From NCBI GenBank assembly GCA_023150455.1, contig JAKLKW010000020.1:1-39852 (forward strand): DNA of 39,852 bases, in the 5' to 3' direction. The DNA is from Alphaproteobacteria bacterium. Lineage in GTDB: Bacteria > Pseudomonadota > Alphaproteobacteria > JAEULC01. Positions 26,166 to 33,891 of this stretch are shown here, in pieces. The notes below the pieces were generated by a model. That model ran no database searches and had not been told where the DNA came from. It saw nothing but the letters and a program-made list of their open reading frames with translations. Every line of letters begins with the position of its first letter. The stretch's first letter is position 1. The position numbers and the translations under genes are program-made.

Positions 26166-26642
26166 ATGGTTCAGGTGCTCGGCGTCGACCATATCAGCAT
26201 CCGCGTTTCCGATTTCGCCAAGTCCAAGCGCTTCTACGAGCGGCTGCTCGGCTTCATGGGCTTCAAGGTCGAAGGCGACTATGCCGACGCCGCCGGCTGG
26301 CACAACGACAAGACGGTGTTCTGGATCGGCCAGGCCGACGACGAGGGAAAGCGGCGCGGCTTCCGCATCGGCGATATCGGCCTGCACCACTACGCGTTCG
26401 AGCTCAGCAAGCGCGCGGACGTCGACGAGCTCTACGCGTTCCTCAAGAAGGAAGGCATCACGGTCGTCGATCCGCCGGACGAGTACTATGGCGGCGGCTA
26501 CTACGCCGTCTATTTCCTCGACCCGGACGGGATCAAGCTCGAAGGCATGTTCTACCCGCAGCCCGCGAAGAAACCGAAGCCCAAGCCCAAAGCCCGGCCG
26601 GCCGCGAAGGCCCGGCGCAGGGCCAAGCGCGCGCGAAGCTGA
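26166..26642 (+). CDS. Glyoxalase/VOC superfamily protein with basic C-terminal tail
   Basis: This 158-residue protein has the vicinal-oxygen-chelate fold. The first module is VLGVDHISIRVSDFAKSKRF with YERLLGFMGF, His9 being a likely metal ligand. The second shows IGLHHYAFELSKRADVDELY and YAVYFLDPDGIKLEGMFY, with His and Glu in ligand positions. Residues 131-158 form a lysine/arginine/proline-rich tail (KPKPKPKARPAAKARRRAKR) not expected in this family. It may bind nucleic acid or be disordered. Substrate and reaction cannot be assigned: the superfamily includes lyases, dioxygenases and resistance proteins. It converges on the DUF971 gene with six bases between stops. Confidence 0.85.
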   Translation: MVQVLGVDHISIRVSDFAKSKRFYERLLGFMGFKVEGDYADAAGWHNDKTVFWIGQADDEGKRRGFRIGDIGLHHYAFELSKRADVDELYAFLKKEGITVVDPPDEYYGGGYYAVYFLDPDGIKLEGMFYPQPAKKPKPKPKARPAAKARRRAKRARS

Positions 26643-26648
26643 ACGCCG

Positions 26649-27041
26649 CTAGGCCCGCTTGGCCTTGGGATCGCGGCTCAGGCCCTTTTCCTCGAGCTTG
26701 GCCAGATATTCGGCCCAGATGCGGTCGTGGTTCTCGCCGATCTCGCGCAGGTACTGCCAGGAGTAGATGCCGGTGTCGTGCAGGTCGTCGAACTTCAGCC
26801 TGACGGCGTAGTTGCCGACCGGGACGATCTCCATGATGCCGACATGCATGCGGCCCGGCACGATGACGTGCTGGCCGGGGCCGTGCCCCTGCACCTCGGC
26901 CGACGGGCTCTCGACGCGCAGGAACTCGGCCGGGTAGATCATCGTCCGCCCGTCGTCCCAATCGATCTCGAGCTGTTTCTTGTCCCGGGTGTAGCGGATC
27001 TCCACCGGGTAGTGGCGCGTGTCGAAGCGGGCCTCGGTCAT
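26649..27041 (-). CDS. DUF971 domain protein
   Basis: This 130-residue protein consists of a DUF971 domain, also found at the N-terminus of gamma-butyrobetaine hydroxylase. Typical segments are YPVEIRYTRDKKQLEIDWDD, GRTMIYPAEFLRVESPSAEV, IMEIVPVGNYAVRLKFDDLH and DTGIYSWQYLREIGENHDRI. The 'DDLHDTGIYSW' stretch is the family hallmark. In bacteria it occurs alone, sometimes next to Mrp/ApbC-type iron-sulphur assembly genes, but its role is not established. Here it forms a pair with a Trm112-like gene ten bases upstream on the same strand. No catalytic or metal-binding set is obvious within it. Confidence 0.88.
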   Translation of the reverse strand: MTEARFDTRHYPVEIRYTRDKKQLEIDWDDGRTMIYPAEFLRVESPSAEVQGHGPGQHVIVPGRMHVGIMEIVPVGNYAVRLKFDDLHDTGIYSWQYLREIGENHDRIWAEYLAKLEEKGLSRDPKAKRA

Positions 27042-27051
27042 CGCTGGTCGG

Positions 27052-27249
27052 TCACGGCTTGTCGACGATCTGGCGCGCCTCGTCCACCAGCATGATCGGG
27101 ATGCCGTCGCGGATCGGATAGGCGAGCCCGGCCTTGTCGCTGATCAGCTCCTGGCGCTCGGCGTCATAGCGCAGCGGCCCCTTGGTCAGCGGGCAGACCA
27201 GGATCTCCAGGAGCTTCGGGTCGACGGGCACGGGCGGTCGGTCGGTCAT
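27052..27249 (-). CDS. Trm112 family protein
   Basis: This 65-residue protein belongs to the Trm112/YcaR family: [40 protein letters not shown] and LVDEARQI. Eukaryotic and archaeal Trm112 proteins activate several methyltransferases; bacterial versions are small and their partner is usually unknown. Only the first cysteine of a zinc-binding set remains (VCPLT), as is common in bacterial forms. It starts at the ATG at 27249 and is followed ten bases later by DUF971. An RNA methyltransferase gene lies just upstream on the same strand (27309-28109), but the gap of 59 bases and lack of evidence make a direct partnership only a guess. Confidence 0.9.
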   Translation of the reverse strand: MTDRPPVPVDPKLLEILVCPLTKGPLRYDAERQELISDKAGLAYPIRDGIPIMLVDEARQIVDKP

Positions 27250-27308
27250 GGGGACATCCGCAAGGATCGAGTGACGAGGCGCATCATCGCATCAATCCGG
27301 GCCGGCAC

Positions 27309-28109
27309 TCACGTCCTTTCCTGCCCTTCGCGGATGCCGTACAGCAGGACGCCGGCGGCCACCGCGAGGTTGAGCGATTCCGCTTTCCCGAACATGGGAA
27401 TGCGCACCATCAGCGTGCAAGCCCGGACGAGGCTTTCCGCAAGCCCGCTCTGCTCGGTGCCGAGGACGGCCAGCACGGCGTCGCCATAGTCGACGCCGCG
27501 GTAGGACGTGGCCGCGCCCGGCGAGGTGCCGACGACCGCGCCGGGCCAGGTGGCGGCGAAGGCGAGGAACGCGGCCTCGTCGCCGGCATGGAGGCTGACG
27601 TTGAAGACCGATCCCATGCTGGCGCGCACGGATTCGGGCGCGTAGGGATCGCAACAGTCGCCCACGAGCACGAGCGCGCGCGCCGCCACGGCATCGGCGG
27701 TGCGGATGACGGTGCCCAGATTGCCCGGGTCGCGCACGCGGTCGAGCGCGACGACGGTGCCGCCCGGCTCGGGGCGCAGCGCGGACAGCGGGGCAAGCCG
27801 CGTGGCATAGGCGGCGACGACCGGCTGCGGGTTGTCCTTGCGCGTGATCTTGGCGAGCAGGGGCTCGGTCACCTCGAGGCACTGGCCGCCATCGGCGATG
27901 CAGGCCGCGCTTAGGCGCTCGACGGCCGCGGCGTCGGCGCCGTGCGCGAATGCCAGGATGCGCGGCACCGTACCGGCATCCAGCGCCTCCAGCGCCGTAC
28001 GCGCGCCTTCCGCCAGGAACAGGCCGGTTTCCGCGCGGTACTTGCGCAGGCGCAGGCTGGCCAGCGTCTTGACCGTCGGATTCTGCGCGCTGGTGACGAG
28101 CTTGGTCAT
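27309..28109 (-). CDS. TrmH/SpoU family RNA 2'-O-ribose methyltransferase
   Basis: This 266-residue SPOUT methyltransferase has an N-terminal RNA-binding domain (SAQNPTVKTLASLRLRKYR, ETGLFLAEGARTALEALDAG). A C-terminal trefoil-knot domain follows with motif 1 RVRDPGNLGTVIRTADAVAA, motif 2 AVLAVLGTEQSGLAESLVRA and motif 3 IPMFGKAESLNLAVAAGVLL. Such enzymes methylate the 2'-hydroxyl of a nucleotide in tRNA or rRNA; the target here is not determinable. The start overlaps the stop of the MFS gene by four bases (ATGA), so the two are co-translated though functionally unrelated. Length and motif order are typical for the group resembling 23S rRNA methyltransferase. Confidence 0.92.
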   Translation of the reverse strand: MTKLVTSAQNPTVKTLASLRLRKYRAETGLFLAEGARTALEALDAGTVPRILAFAHGADAAAVERLSAACIADGGQCLEVTEPLLAKITRKDNPQPVVAAYATRLAPLSALRPEPGGTVVALDRVRDPGNLGTVIRTADAVAARALVLVGDCCDPYAPESVRASMGSVFNVSLHAGDEAAFLAFAATWPGAVVGTSPGAATSYRGVDYGDAVLAVLGTEQSGLAESLVRACTLMVRIPMFGKAESLNLAVAAGVLLYGIREGQERT

Positions 28110-29350
28110 GGATCGGGCGATCCTGTCGCGGCCGGCTTTGTGTCCCGGGACCTCAGGTAGAACGACAGCCCCAGCATGAGGCAGGCGGCGAGCGCGAGGA
28201 AGACCGCGCGATAGGCGCTCTCGGGCACGCCGACGCCGCCCGCCGCGAAGGCGCCGATGATCTGTCCCGATCCCGACGGCAGCAGGACGAGACCGACGAG
28301 CTGGGCCATGTTCACGGTGGTCACGCCGCGCCCGGCCAGGCGGTCGGGGAACAGCGCCCGGCCCTGCGCCACGATCACGACCGGATAGCCGGCGAACAAG
28401 GTGAAGGCGACCAGCAGCGCAACCGCCGCGCCCTGCGGCGGCTGCGACAGCAGGCCGAGGGCGATCAGCGTCAATGCCGACAGCGATGCGCCGGTGATTA
28501 CCACGCGCTTGCGCGAACCGACGATGCGGTCCATCGGACCGTAGAGCAGGATGCCGGCGATCTGCGCCGCGCCCATCGCCAGGATGACGTTGCCGCGCGC
28601 CACGCCGTCGAGCCCGTGCACGTCGTTGAGATAGGGCCCGGCCCAGATGCCGAGCACCGTCAGCATCGAGGCATAGGCGAAGGCATGCATGGCCAGGATG
28701 GGCCAGAGGCCCGGCGTGCGCAGCACCTCGATCACGCCGCCCAGGATGTCGGCGAGGCCTTCATGGTGGCCGGCGCGAGCATCCGCGTCCGGCGGGCGGT
28801 CGCGCACGAACAGGAAGAACAGCGCGGCGACGAGCGCCGTGACTGCGCTGACGACGAGAAAGCTGTTGCGCCAGCCGAGCGCGGACGCCGCCAAGGCCAG
28901 CGGCGTGGCGGCGGCGAGCGTGCCGAGGTTGCTGGCGGCGAACACCCAGCTCAACACCGTCGTCAGCCGGTCGGGCGGAAACCAGCGCGAGCAGAGGAAC
29001 ACGACCGACATGAAGCTCGCGGCGCAGCCCAGCCCGACCAGCGCGCGGGCGGCGATCAGCGCCTCGGCGCTTTCGGCGCGCGCCAGCAGCGCGGCGCCGG
29101 CCACCGCGAGCAGCGACAGCACGGCCACCGTCAGCCGGGCGCCATAGCGGTCGAACCAAATGCCCACGGGCAGCTGCAGCGCCAGCAGCGCGGCGAAGAA
29201 GGCGCTGCCCGCCCAGCCCAGCTGCTCGGCGCTCAGGCCCAGCTCGCGCGCGAGCTCGGGCGCGATGACGCTGTTGGACACGCGGTAAAACTGGCTGAGC
29301 GCCGTGACGGCAACGAGCAGCCCCAGCAGGACCGCCCGCTTAAGCCACAT
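28106..29350 (-). CDS. Major facilitator superfamily transporter
   Basis: This 414-residue membrane protein has 12 predicted helices. The N-terminus reads LLGLLVAVTALSQFYRVSNS, with the MFS motif A region VGIWFDRYGARLTVAVLSLL between helices 2 and 3. A second half-signature is ILLYGPMDRIVGSRKRVVIT. The middle loop (VRDRPPDADARAGHH) is cytoplasmic and short. The closest overall pattern is the nitrate/aromatic-acid or uncharacterised sugar-porter type, so the cargo is unknown. The start is the ATG at 29350, 16 bases after the LON-domain gene stop. No regulator lies next to it. Confidence 0.9.
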   Translation of the reverse strand: MWLKRAVLLGLLVAVTALSQFYRVSNSVIAPELARELGLSAEQLGWAGSAFFAALLALQLPVGIWFDRYGARLTVAVLSLLAVAGAALLARAESAEALIAARALVGLGCAASFMSVVFLCSRWFPPDRLTTVLSWVFAASNLGTLAAATPLALAASALGWRNSFLVVSAVTALVAALFFLFVRDRPPDADARAGHHEGLADILGGVIEVLRTPGLWPILAMHAFAYASMLTVLGIWAGPYLNDVHGLDGVARGNVILAMGAAQIAGILLYGPMDRIVGSRKRVVITGASLSALTLIALGLLSQPPQGAAVALLVAFTLFAGYPVVIVAQGRALFPDRLAGRGVTTVNMAQLVGLVLLPSGSGQIIGAFAAGGVGVPESAYRAVFLALAACLMLGLSFYLRSRDTKPAATGSPDP

Positions 29351-29366
29351 GGATCGGATCGGCCGG

Positions 29367-30047
29367 TCAGTGCGTCGCGGAATCGTCGCCGCGGCGCGAT
29401 CCCAGCAGCGCCATCTCCATCAGCGCGGTCATCACGCGCGCGCGCTCGGTGCCGTCCCGGCACTCGAGCAGCGCCTGCTTCTCGTTCGGCGCGAACGGGC
29501 AGACCATGGCCAGCGACGTGATCAGGCGATCATCGGGCGTTTCCTTGATCGCGTCCCAGTTCGCCTTGATCTGGTGCAGCTGGAAGAACGACTTCAGCGC
29601 CCGCACCAGCCGGTCGCGGTCGATCGTGACCGGCTGCTTCTGCTCGGCCATGTCGGTCTCGAACGGGTTCCAGTCTGCGATGATGCGGCGGTAGCCGCGC
29701 TGCAGCGGCAGCTCCTTCATGATGCGGAACCGGCAAAGCCCGTGCAGCGTGACGAGATAGCGCCCGTCATCGGTCTCGCTGAACTGGGTGATTCGACCGG
29801 CGCAGCCGGTCGGGTAGACCGGCGGGTTGTCGTCGCCCTTGCCCGTGACCGCCTGCGGGTCGAGCGGCTGGATCATGCCGATCATGCGATGCCCGGCCAG
29901 CGCGTCCGCTGCCATGGCCAGGTAGCGCGGCTCGAACAGGTTGAGCGGAAGCTTGCCGCCGGGCAGCACCAACACGCCCGGCAGGGGGAAGATCGGGATG
30001 ATCTGCGGCAGCTCGGCGAAGCCGGGCTCGAACGGCGATCGGCTCAT
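29367..30047 (-). CDS. LON substrate-binding domain protein
   Basis: This 226-residue protein consists of the N-terminal (substrate-binding) domain of Lon protease with no AAA+ or protease part (COG2802 type). Family segments are IIPIFPLPGVLVLPGGKLPL, NLFEPRYLAMAADALAG, VYPTGCAGRITQFSETDDGR and YLVTLHGLCRFRI. The start at 30047 (MSRSPFEPGFAELPQII) is preferred to a frame opening at 30086. Stand-alone proteins of this type may act as adaptors or chaperone-like factors. It follows the thioredoxin-TPR gene on the same strand, across 48 bases, an arrangement common in alphaproteobacteria and consistent with a protein-quality role. Confidence 0.9.
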   Translation of the reverse strand: MSRSPFEPGFAELPQIIPIFPLPGVLVLPGGKLPLNLFEPRYLAMAADALAGHRMIGMIQPLDPQAVTGKGDDNPPVYPTGCAGRITQFSETDDGRYLVTLHGLCRFRIMKELPLQRGYRRIIADWNPFETDMAEQKQPVTIDRDRLVRALKSFFQLHQIKANWDAIKETPDDRLITSLAMVCPFAPNEKQALLECRDGTERARVMTALMEMALLGSRRGDDSATH

Positions 30048-30095
30048 CTTGGTCGACCCATGGGCGTGCTCCGCCCCCGCCGGCACGCCCGCCGA

Positions 30096-31076
30096 CTAGG
30101 AGAACAGCACGGAGCTGAGCTTGCGGCGTCCCTGCACGGTGCGCGGGTCGGTCGGACCGAAGGCCTCGAACAGCTTCAAGAGCTGCTTGCGCGCCGCCTC
30201 CTCGTTCCAGGTGCGGTTGCGCCGGATGCTCTCGATCAGCTCCTCGATCGCGGCCTCGCCGTTGCCCGCGGCATAGAGCGCGGTCGCCAGGTCCAGGCGG
30301 GCCTGGTGATCGTTCGGATCGGCCGCGACCTTCTGCTTGAGGTCCGAGATCGAGCCGCCGGCGCCGGCGCTTTCCGCCAGCTCCAGCGCCGCCTTCGCGG
30401 CGGCGATCTCGCCGGCGGCCGCCGGGTCCTTGGCCTTGTCCGCCGGGATGGCGTCGAGCGTCTGGCGCGCCCGCTTGTTGTCGCCGGCCGCGAGCTGGCA
30501 GCGCGACAGGCGCGCCCGCGCGATGGCGTTGGTCGGGTCGTGCTGCACGACCTGCGCCAGGATGCCGGCGGCGGTCGCGGTGTCGCCCGAATCCATCAGC
30601 GCCTTGGCCTGCTCCAGCGCCTGCTCGACCGGCGATTCCGGCATGGCGGCGCCGGCAGTCTGCACCAGGCGCTTGACGAAGGTCTTGATCTGGCTTTCGG
30701 GCACCGCGCCGACGAAGCCGTCGACCGGACGTCCGCCGACGAAGGCATAGACGACGGGGATCGACTGGATGCGCATCTGCTGCGCGATGCCCGGGTTCTC
30801 GTCGATGTTGATCTTGACCATGCGCACGGCGCCGCGCGCCTCGCGCACCGCTTTTTCGAGGAGCGGCCCCAGCTGCTTGCACGGCCCGCACCACGGCGCC
30901 CAGAAATCGACGATCACCGGCACGTCGTGCGACGCGTCGATCACGTCGGCCATGAAGCTGCGCTCGTTGGTGTGCTTGATCAGCTCGCCCGCCGCCGCGC
31001 CGCCGCCGATCATGCCCTCGCCTGCGTCCTGCCTGGGGGCGCCCTTCGGGCCGCCGCCGATCAACATGTCAGCCAT
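30096..31076 (-). CDS. cnoX: Thioredoxin-TPR protein, CnoX (co-chaperedoxin) type
   Basis: This 326-residue protein has a thioredoxin domain with the redox motif WCGPC at residues 62-66 (VDFWAPWCGPCKQLGPLLEK) and the cis-proline in RIQSIPVVYAFVGGRP. A TPR part follows (VEQALEQAKALMDSGDTATA; LARARLS-like helices; ARLDLATALYAAGNGEAAIE). It ends KLFEAFGPTDPRTVQGRRKL, the conserved tail of this family. The E. coli relative holds unfolded proteins during oxidative stress and delivers them to GroEL, although its motif is SxxC. Here both cysteines are present, so a true thioredoxin activity is possible. groESL lies about 5 kb away and is not linked by transcription. Confidence 0.9.
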   Translation of the reverse strand: MADMLIGGGPKGAPRQDAGEGMIGGGAAAGELIKHTNERSFMADVIDASHDVPVIVDFWAPWCGPCKQLGPLLEKAVREARGAVRMVKINIDENPGIAQQMRIQSIPVVYAFVGGRPVDGFVGAVPESQIKTFVKRLVQTAGAAMPESPVEQALEQAKALMDSGDTATAAGILAQVVQHDPTNAIARARLSRCQLAAGDNKRARQTLDAIPADKAKDPAAAGEIAAAKAALELAESAGAGGSISDLKQKVAADPNDHQARLDLATALYAAGNGEAAIEELIESIRRNRTWNEEAARKQLLKLFEAFGPTDPRTVQGRRKLSSVLFS

Positions 31077-31176
31077 ATCCGATTTCCAATCCTATGGGGT
31101 ATGCGGCCAATCCGGGGAGATTGGACATCAAGGGTTTGGGCACAAGATGGCCACTTGCCCCGGCCCTGGCAAGGGC

Positions 31177-31194
31177 GAGGCGGCGGGCCGCCTC
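31177..31194 (-). terminator. Possible hairpin at the end of proX
   Basis: GAGGCGG (31177-31183) and CCGCCTC (31188-31194) form a perfect 7-bp stem that overlaps the proX stop codon. A second pair, CTTGCC/GGCAAG (31154-31159, 31168-31173), follows in the minus-strand direction. No T-run follows either. The rest of the gap 31077-31192 holds no gene. Confidence 0.3.
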
Positions 31195-31720
31195 AGGCCG
31201 CCGCCGGCGCCTCCAGGTCGATGATTCGTGGCTCGTGGCCGCCCGCCCGGATGAACCGCAGCAGGTCCTCCGGCTTGACCGCAATGGTCATGGCGTTGCT
31301 CAAGGGATGGTAGTTGAGCGGGTCGTACGTCAACATCTTCTTGTCCAGGAACACGCTGACCCGGCGCTCGCGGTCGTTGATCAGGGCGAACGGGGTAACC
31401 GCGCCGGGGATGACCCCTAGGACCTCCATCAAGAGGTCCGGGCTGCCGAAGGAGAGGTTGCCGGCAGCACCCAGCGCGGTGCGCAGGGATTTGAGGTCGA
31501 TCGGCCGGTCCTCCAGTGTCACCAGCAGGAACAGGTTCCGCTTCTTGTCGCGCAGAAACAGGTTCTTGCAGTGCCCACCTGGCAGTTCCCCGCGCAGCCG
31601 CTTGCTGTCCTCGACCGTGAAGAGCGGCGGATGCTCGTGACTTGTATAGGCGATGCCGAGCGCGGCGAGGCGCGCGAAAAGCGTCTCGGGCGTCGCGGGA
31701 GTTCTGGCGGGGCTGTCCAT
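31193..31720 (-). CDS. proX: Prolyl-tRNA editing protein ProX (YbaK/EbsC family)
   Basis: This 175-residue free-standing editing protein hydrolyses mischarged Ala-tRNA(Pro) or a similar species. The YbaK fold motifs are AALGIAYTSHEHPPLFTVED, GGHCKNLFLRDKKRNLFLLV (catalytic lysine in CKNLFLRD), GAAGNLSFGSPDLLMEVLGV and PGAVTPFALINDRERRVSVF. The last, with DKKMLTYDPLNYHPLSNAMT, is typical of ProX/PrdX. The start at 31720 gives MDSPARTPATPETLFARLAA; a frame opening at 31762 adds only unconserved residues. It lies upstream of the CnoX gene on the same strand, separated by 116 bases with hairpins. Confidence 0.92.
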   Translation of the reverse strand: MDSPARTPATPETLFARLAALGIAYTSHEHPPLFTVEDSKRLRGELPGGHCKNLFLRDKKRNLFLLVTLEDRPIDLKSLRTALGAAGNLSFGSPDLLMEVLGVIPGAVTPFALINDRERRVSVFLDKKMLTYDPLNYHPLSNAMTIAVKPEDLLRFIRAGGHEPRIIDLEAPAAA

Positions 31721-31774
31721 GGCGGCGCGGACGATAGGGGCGCGGCCGCCCCGACGCAACAATCGCCGGCAGGA

Positions 31775-32038
31775 TCAGCGCGGGCCGCGACCGGCGCGCT
31801 CGTCATGGCCGCGGCGGCTGCTGAAGAACACCAGCGCCATCAGCCCGCAGCCGAGCAGCAGGGTGAACACGACGCCGAGGCCGAGCGCGATATAGGCCGT
31901 CGCCGGCAGGTCGACCGGCCCCTGTCCCGCCCATTCGCCATGGGCGGCCACCGCCGCGGCGCGCGGGGAGTTCCAGGGCCGAAGGTTGACAGGGATGGGC
32001 TCCCTCTCTATAGAAGCGCCTCTTTTCCGGCCGGCCAC
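31775..32038 (-). CDS. Small single-span membrane protein, start uncertain
   Basis: I do not recognise this protein. Its longest form is 87 residues from a GTG at 32038; a GTG at 31951 gives 58. The shorter form is likelier because a strong rpmJ promoter sits at 31986-32014 on the other strand and no ribosome site precedes 32038. One clear transmembrane helix, [20 protein letters not shown] ending [10 protein letters not shown], is followed by a short basic tail. The soluble N-terminal part contains [16 protein letters not shown]. It lies 54 bases upstream of proX on the same strand. Function unknown; it could also be a chance frame, though the well-formed helix and positive-inside tail favour a real gene. 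Confidence 0.45.
   Translation of the reverse strand: MAGRKRGASIEREPIPVNLRPWNSPRAAAVAAHGEWAGQGPVDLPATAYIALGLGVVFTLLLGCGLMALVFFSSRRGHDERAGRGPR
31986..32014 (+). promoter_or_regulatory. Sigma-70 promoter of rpmJ
   Basis: TTGACA (31986-31991), the exact -35 consensus, is followed after 17 bases by TATAGA (32009-32014). Transcription would begin near 32021, about 56 bases before the rpmJ start. This is the best-matching housekeeping promoter in the window, in keeping with a ribosomal protein gene. Confidence 0.75.
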
Positions 32039-32076
32039 CCGGGTTTCGGCGGCCGGAGGCGCGTACGGAGACGGCC

Positions 32077-32202
32077 ATGAAAGTCGTGAACTCGCTGAAA
32101 TCGATCAAGGTCCGCGACAAGAACTGCCGCATCGTGCGCCGCCGCGGCCGGGTGTACGTGATCAACAAGAAGAACCCGCGCTTCAAGGCCCGCCAGGGCT
32201 GA
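32077..32202 (+). CDS. rpmJ: Ribosomal protein L36
   Basis: This 41-residue protein of the large ribosomal subunit reads [20 protein letters not shown] then [21 protein letters not shown]. It matches the longer 41-residue L36 form (as in E. coli YkgO), in which the zinc-binding CxxC-CxxxxH set is absent; only Cys17 remains. This form is usual in alphaproteobacteria. GGAG at 32067-32070 lies six bases before the ATG at 32077. It stands alone with its own promoter at 31986-32014. The next feature downstream is a long hairpin, 32281-32345, that probably ends the transcript. At 126 bases the gene is short enough to be missed by length-filtered gene calling. Confidence 0.96.
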   Translation: MKVVNSLKSIKVRDKNCRIVRRRGRVYVINKKNPRFKARQG

Positions 32203-32280
32203 TTTCCCGGCCGCGCATTGACGCGGCCTTGCAGGACTGCGACCTTTCTTTCGACGGCGTGCCTGACGGGCGCGGCTGGT

Positions 32281-32345
32281 CGTCCTTCGACAAGCTCAGG
32301 ACGAGGATTCCGCTTTTCTCCTCGTCCTGACCTTGTCGAAGGACG
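32281..32345. repeat. Long imperfect palindrome (REP-like) acting as possible terminator
   Basis: Arms 32281-32306 and 32320-32345 are 26 bases each and complementary at all but one position, around a 13-base T-rich loop. The arm contains CCTTCGACAAGCTCAGG, a sequence scattered in many alphaproteobacterial genomes. It lies between rpmJ and glcD, where a stop is needed, and could end transcription from either side. A decayed relative of the arm, CCTTCGACAAAGCTC, occurs near 38900. The remainder of the gap 32203-32384 shows nothing else. Confidence 0.75.
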
Positions 32346-32384
32346 CCTTCCCGCCCGGACTACAACGCGGGATGGGAGGACGAA

Positions 32385-33875
32385 TTGCCGCCGCTGATGC
32401 CCGCGCCGGACCGCTCGGTGCTGGATCGCCGCGACCAGATCGCGGCGGCGTTGCGCACGGTCGTCCCGGGCGAGGGCGTGATCACCGACGAGGACGAGCG
32501 CCGCGCCTACGAGAGCGACGGTCTCGCGGCCTATCGGCAGATGCCCATGCTCGTCGTGCTGCCGAGCGCGGTCGAGCAGGTCTCGCGCATCCTGCGCTAC
32601 TGCCACGACAACAACATCAAGGTCGTGCCGCGCGGCGGCGGCACGTCGCTCTCGGGCGGCTCGCTGCCGCTCGAGGACGGCATCGTGCTCGCCATGGGCA
32701 AGTTCAACCGCGTGCTCGAGATCGACTTCGACAATCGCTGCGTGGTCGTGCAGCCCGGCGTCACCAATCTCGGCATCAGCGACGCCGTGCAGCATGCCGG
32801 CTTCTATTACGCACCCGATCCTTCCAGCCAGATCGCCTGCTCGATCGGCGGCAATGTGGCCGAGAACGCCGGCGGCGTGCATTGCCTGAAATACGGCCTT
32901 ACGGCCAACAACCTGCTCGGGCTGGAGATGGTGCTGATGACCGGCGAGGTCATAAGGCTCGGCGGCCGGCACCTGGACAGCGACGGCTACGACTTGATGG
33001 GCGTGATGACGGGCTCGGAAGGCCTGCTCGGCGTCATCACCGAGGTCACCGTGCGCATCCTGCGCAAGCCCGCCACGGCGCGCGCGCTGCTGCTGGGATT
33101 CCCGTCCAATGAATCCGCCGGCGACTGCGTCGGCGCGGTGATCGCCGACGGGATCATCCCCGGCGGCATGGAGATGATGGACAAGCCCGCCATCCACGCG
33201 GTCGAGGATTTCGTCCATGCCGGCTATCCGCTCGACGTCGAGTCGCTGCTGATCGTCGAGTTGGACGGGCCGGCCGAGGAGGTCGACGAGCTGATCCGGC
33301 GCGTCGAGGCGATCGCCAGGCGCTGCGGCGCCACCTATCTGCGCATCAGCAACACCGAGGCGGAGCGGTTGACCTTCTGGGCCGGGCGCAAGGCCGCCTT
33401 CCCCGCCGTCGGCCGCATCACGCCCGACTACCTGTGCATGGACGGCACGATCCCGCGCGCGCGCCTGCCCGAGGTGCTGACGCGCATGGCCGCGCTCGGC
33501 CGCAAGTACGAGCTGCGCATCGCCAACGTCTTCCATGCCGGCGACGGCAACCTGCATCCGCTCATCCTGTTCGACGCCAACGCGGGCGAGCTCGAACGCG
33601 CCGAGAAGCTCGGCGCCGACATCCTGCGCCTGTGCGTCGAGGTCGGCGGCGTGCTCACCGGCGAGCACGGCGTCGGCGTCGAGAAACGCGACCTGATGGG
33701 CACGATGTTCAACGAGATCGACCTCGCCCAGCAGCAGCGCGTCAAATGCGCCTTCGACCCGAACATGCTGCTCAACCCCGGCAAGGTCTTCCCCACCTTG
33801 CACCGCTGCGCCGAGCTCGGCCGCCTGCACGTCAGCGGCGGCCGTCTGCCCTTCCCCGACATCCCGCGGTTCTGA
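32385..33875 (+). CDS. glcD: Glycolate oxidase FAD-linked subunit GlcD
   Basis: This 496-residue FAD enzyme subunit oxidises glycolate to glyoxylate together with GlcE and GlcF. The PCMH-type FAD-binding motif is VVPRGGGTSLSGGSLPLEDG near residues 85-103, then VVVQPGVTNLGISDAVQ, SIGGNVAENAGGVHCLKYG and LMTGSEGLLGVITEVTVRIL. The C-terminal oxidase domain has ANVFHAGDGNLHPLILFD and GVLTGEHGVGVEKRDLMGTM with the conserved His/Glu. The TTG at 32385 is a credible start because GGAGG lies six bases before it; an ATG at 32397 has no such site. It is the first gene of glcDEF and is followed after 16 bases by glcE. Confidence 0.95.
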   Translation: MPPLMPAPDRSVLDRRDQIAAALRTVVPGEGVITDEDERRAYESDGLAAYRQMPMLVVLPSAVEQVSRILRYCHDNNIKVVPRGGGTSLSGGSLPLEDGIVLAMGKFNRVLEIDFDNRCVVVQPGVTNLGISDAVQHAGFYYAPDPSSQIACSIGGNVAENAGGVHCLKYGLTANNLLGLEMVLMTGEVIRLGGRHLDSDGYDLMGVMTGSEGLLGVITEVTVRILRKPATARALLLGFPSNESAGDCVGAVIADGIIPGGMEMMDKPAIHAVEDFVHAGYPLDVESLLIVELDGPAEEVDELIRRVEAIARRCGATYLRISNTEAERLTFWAGRKAAFPAVGRITPDYLCMDGTIPRARLPEVLTRMAALGRKYELRIANVFHAGDGNLHPLILFDANAGELERAEKLGADILRLCVEVGGVLTGEHGVGVEKRDLMGTMFNEIDLAQQQRVKCAFDPNMLLNPGKVFPTLHRCAELGRLHVSGGRLPFPDIPRF

Positions 33876-33891
33876 TGAAGTCGTAGCGCTC

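Noticed and set aside
29304..31313. A 669-codon plus-strand open frame
   Set aside because: It runs antisense across the LON-domain and thioredoxin-TPR genes, whose motifs are unambiguous.
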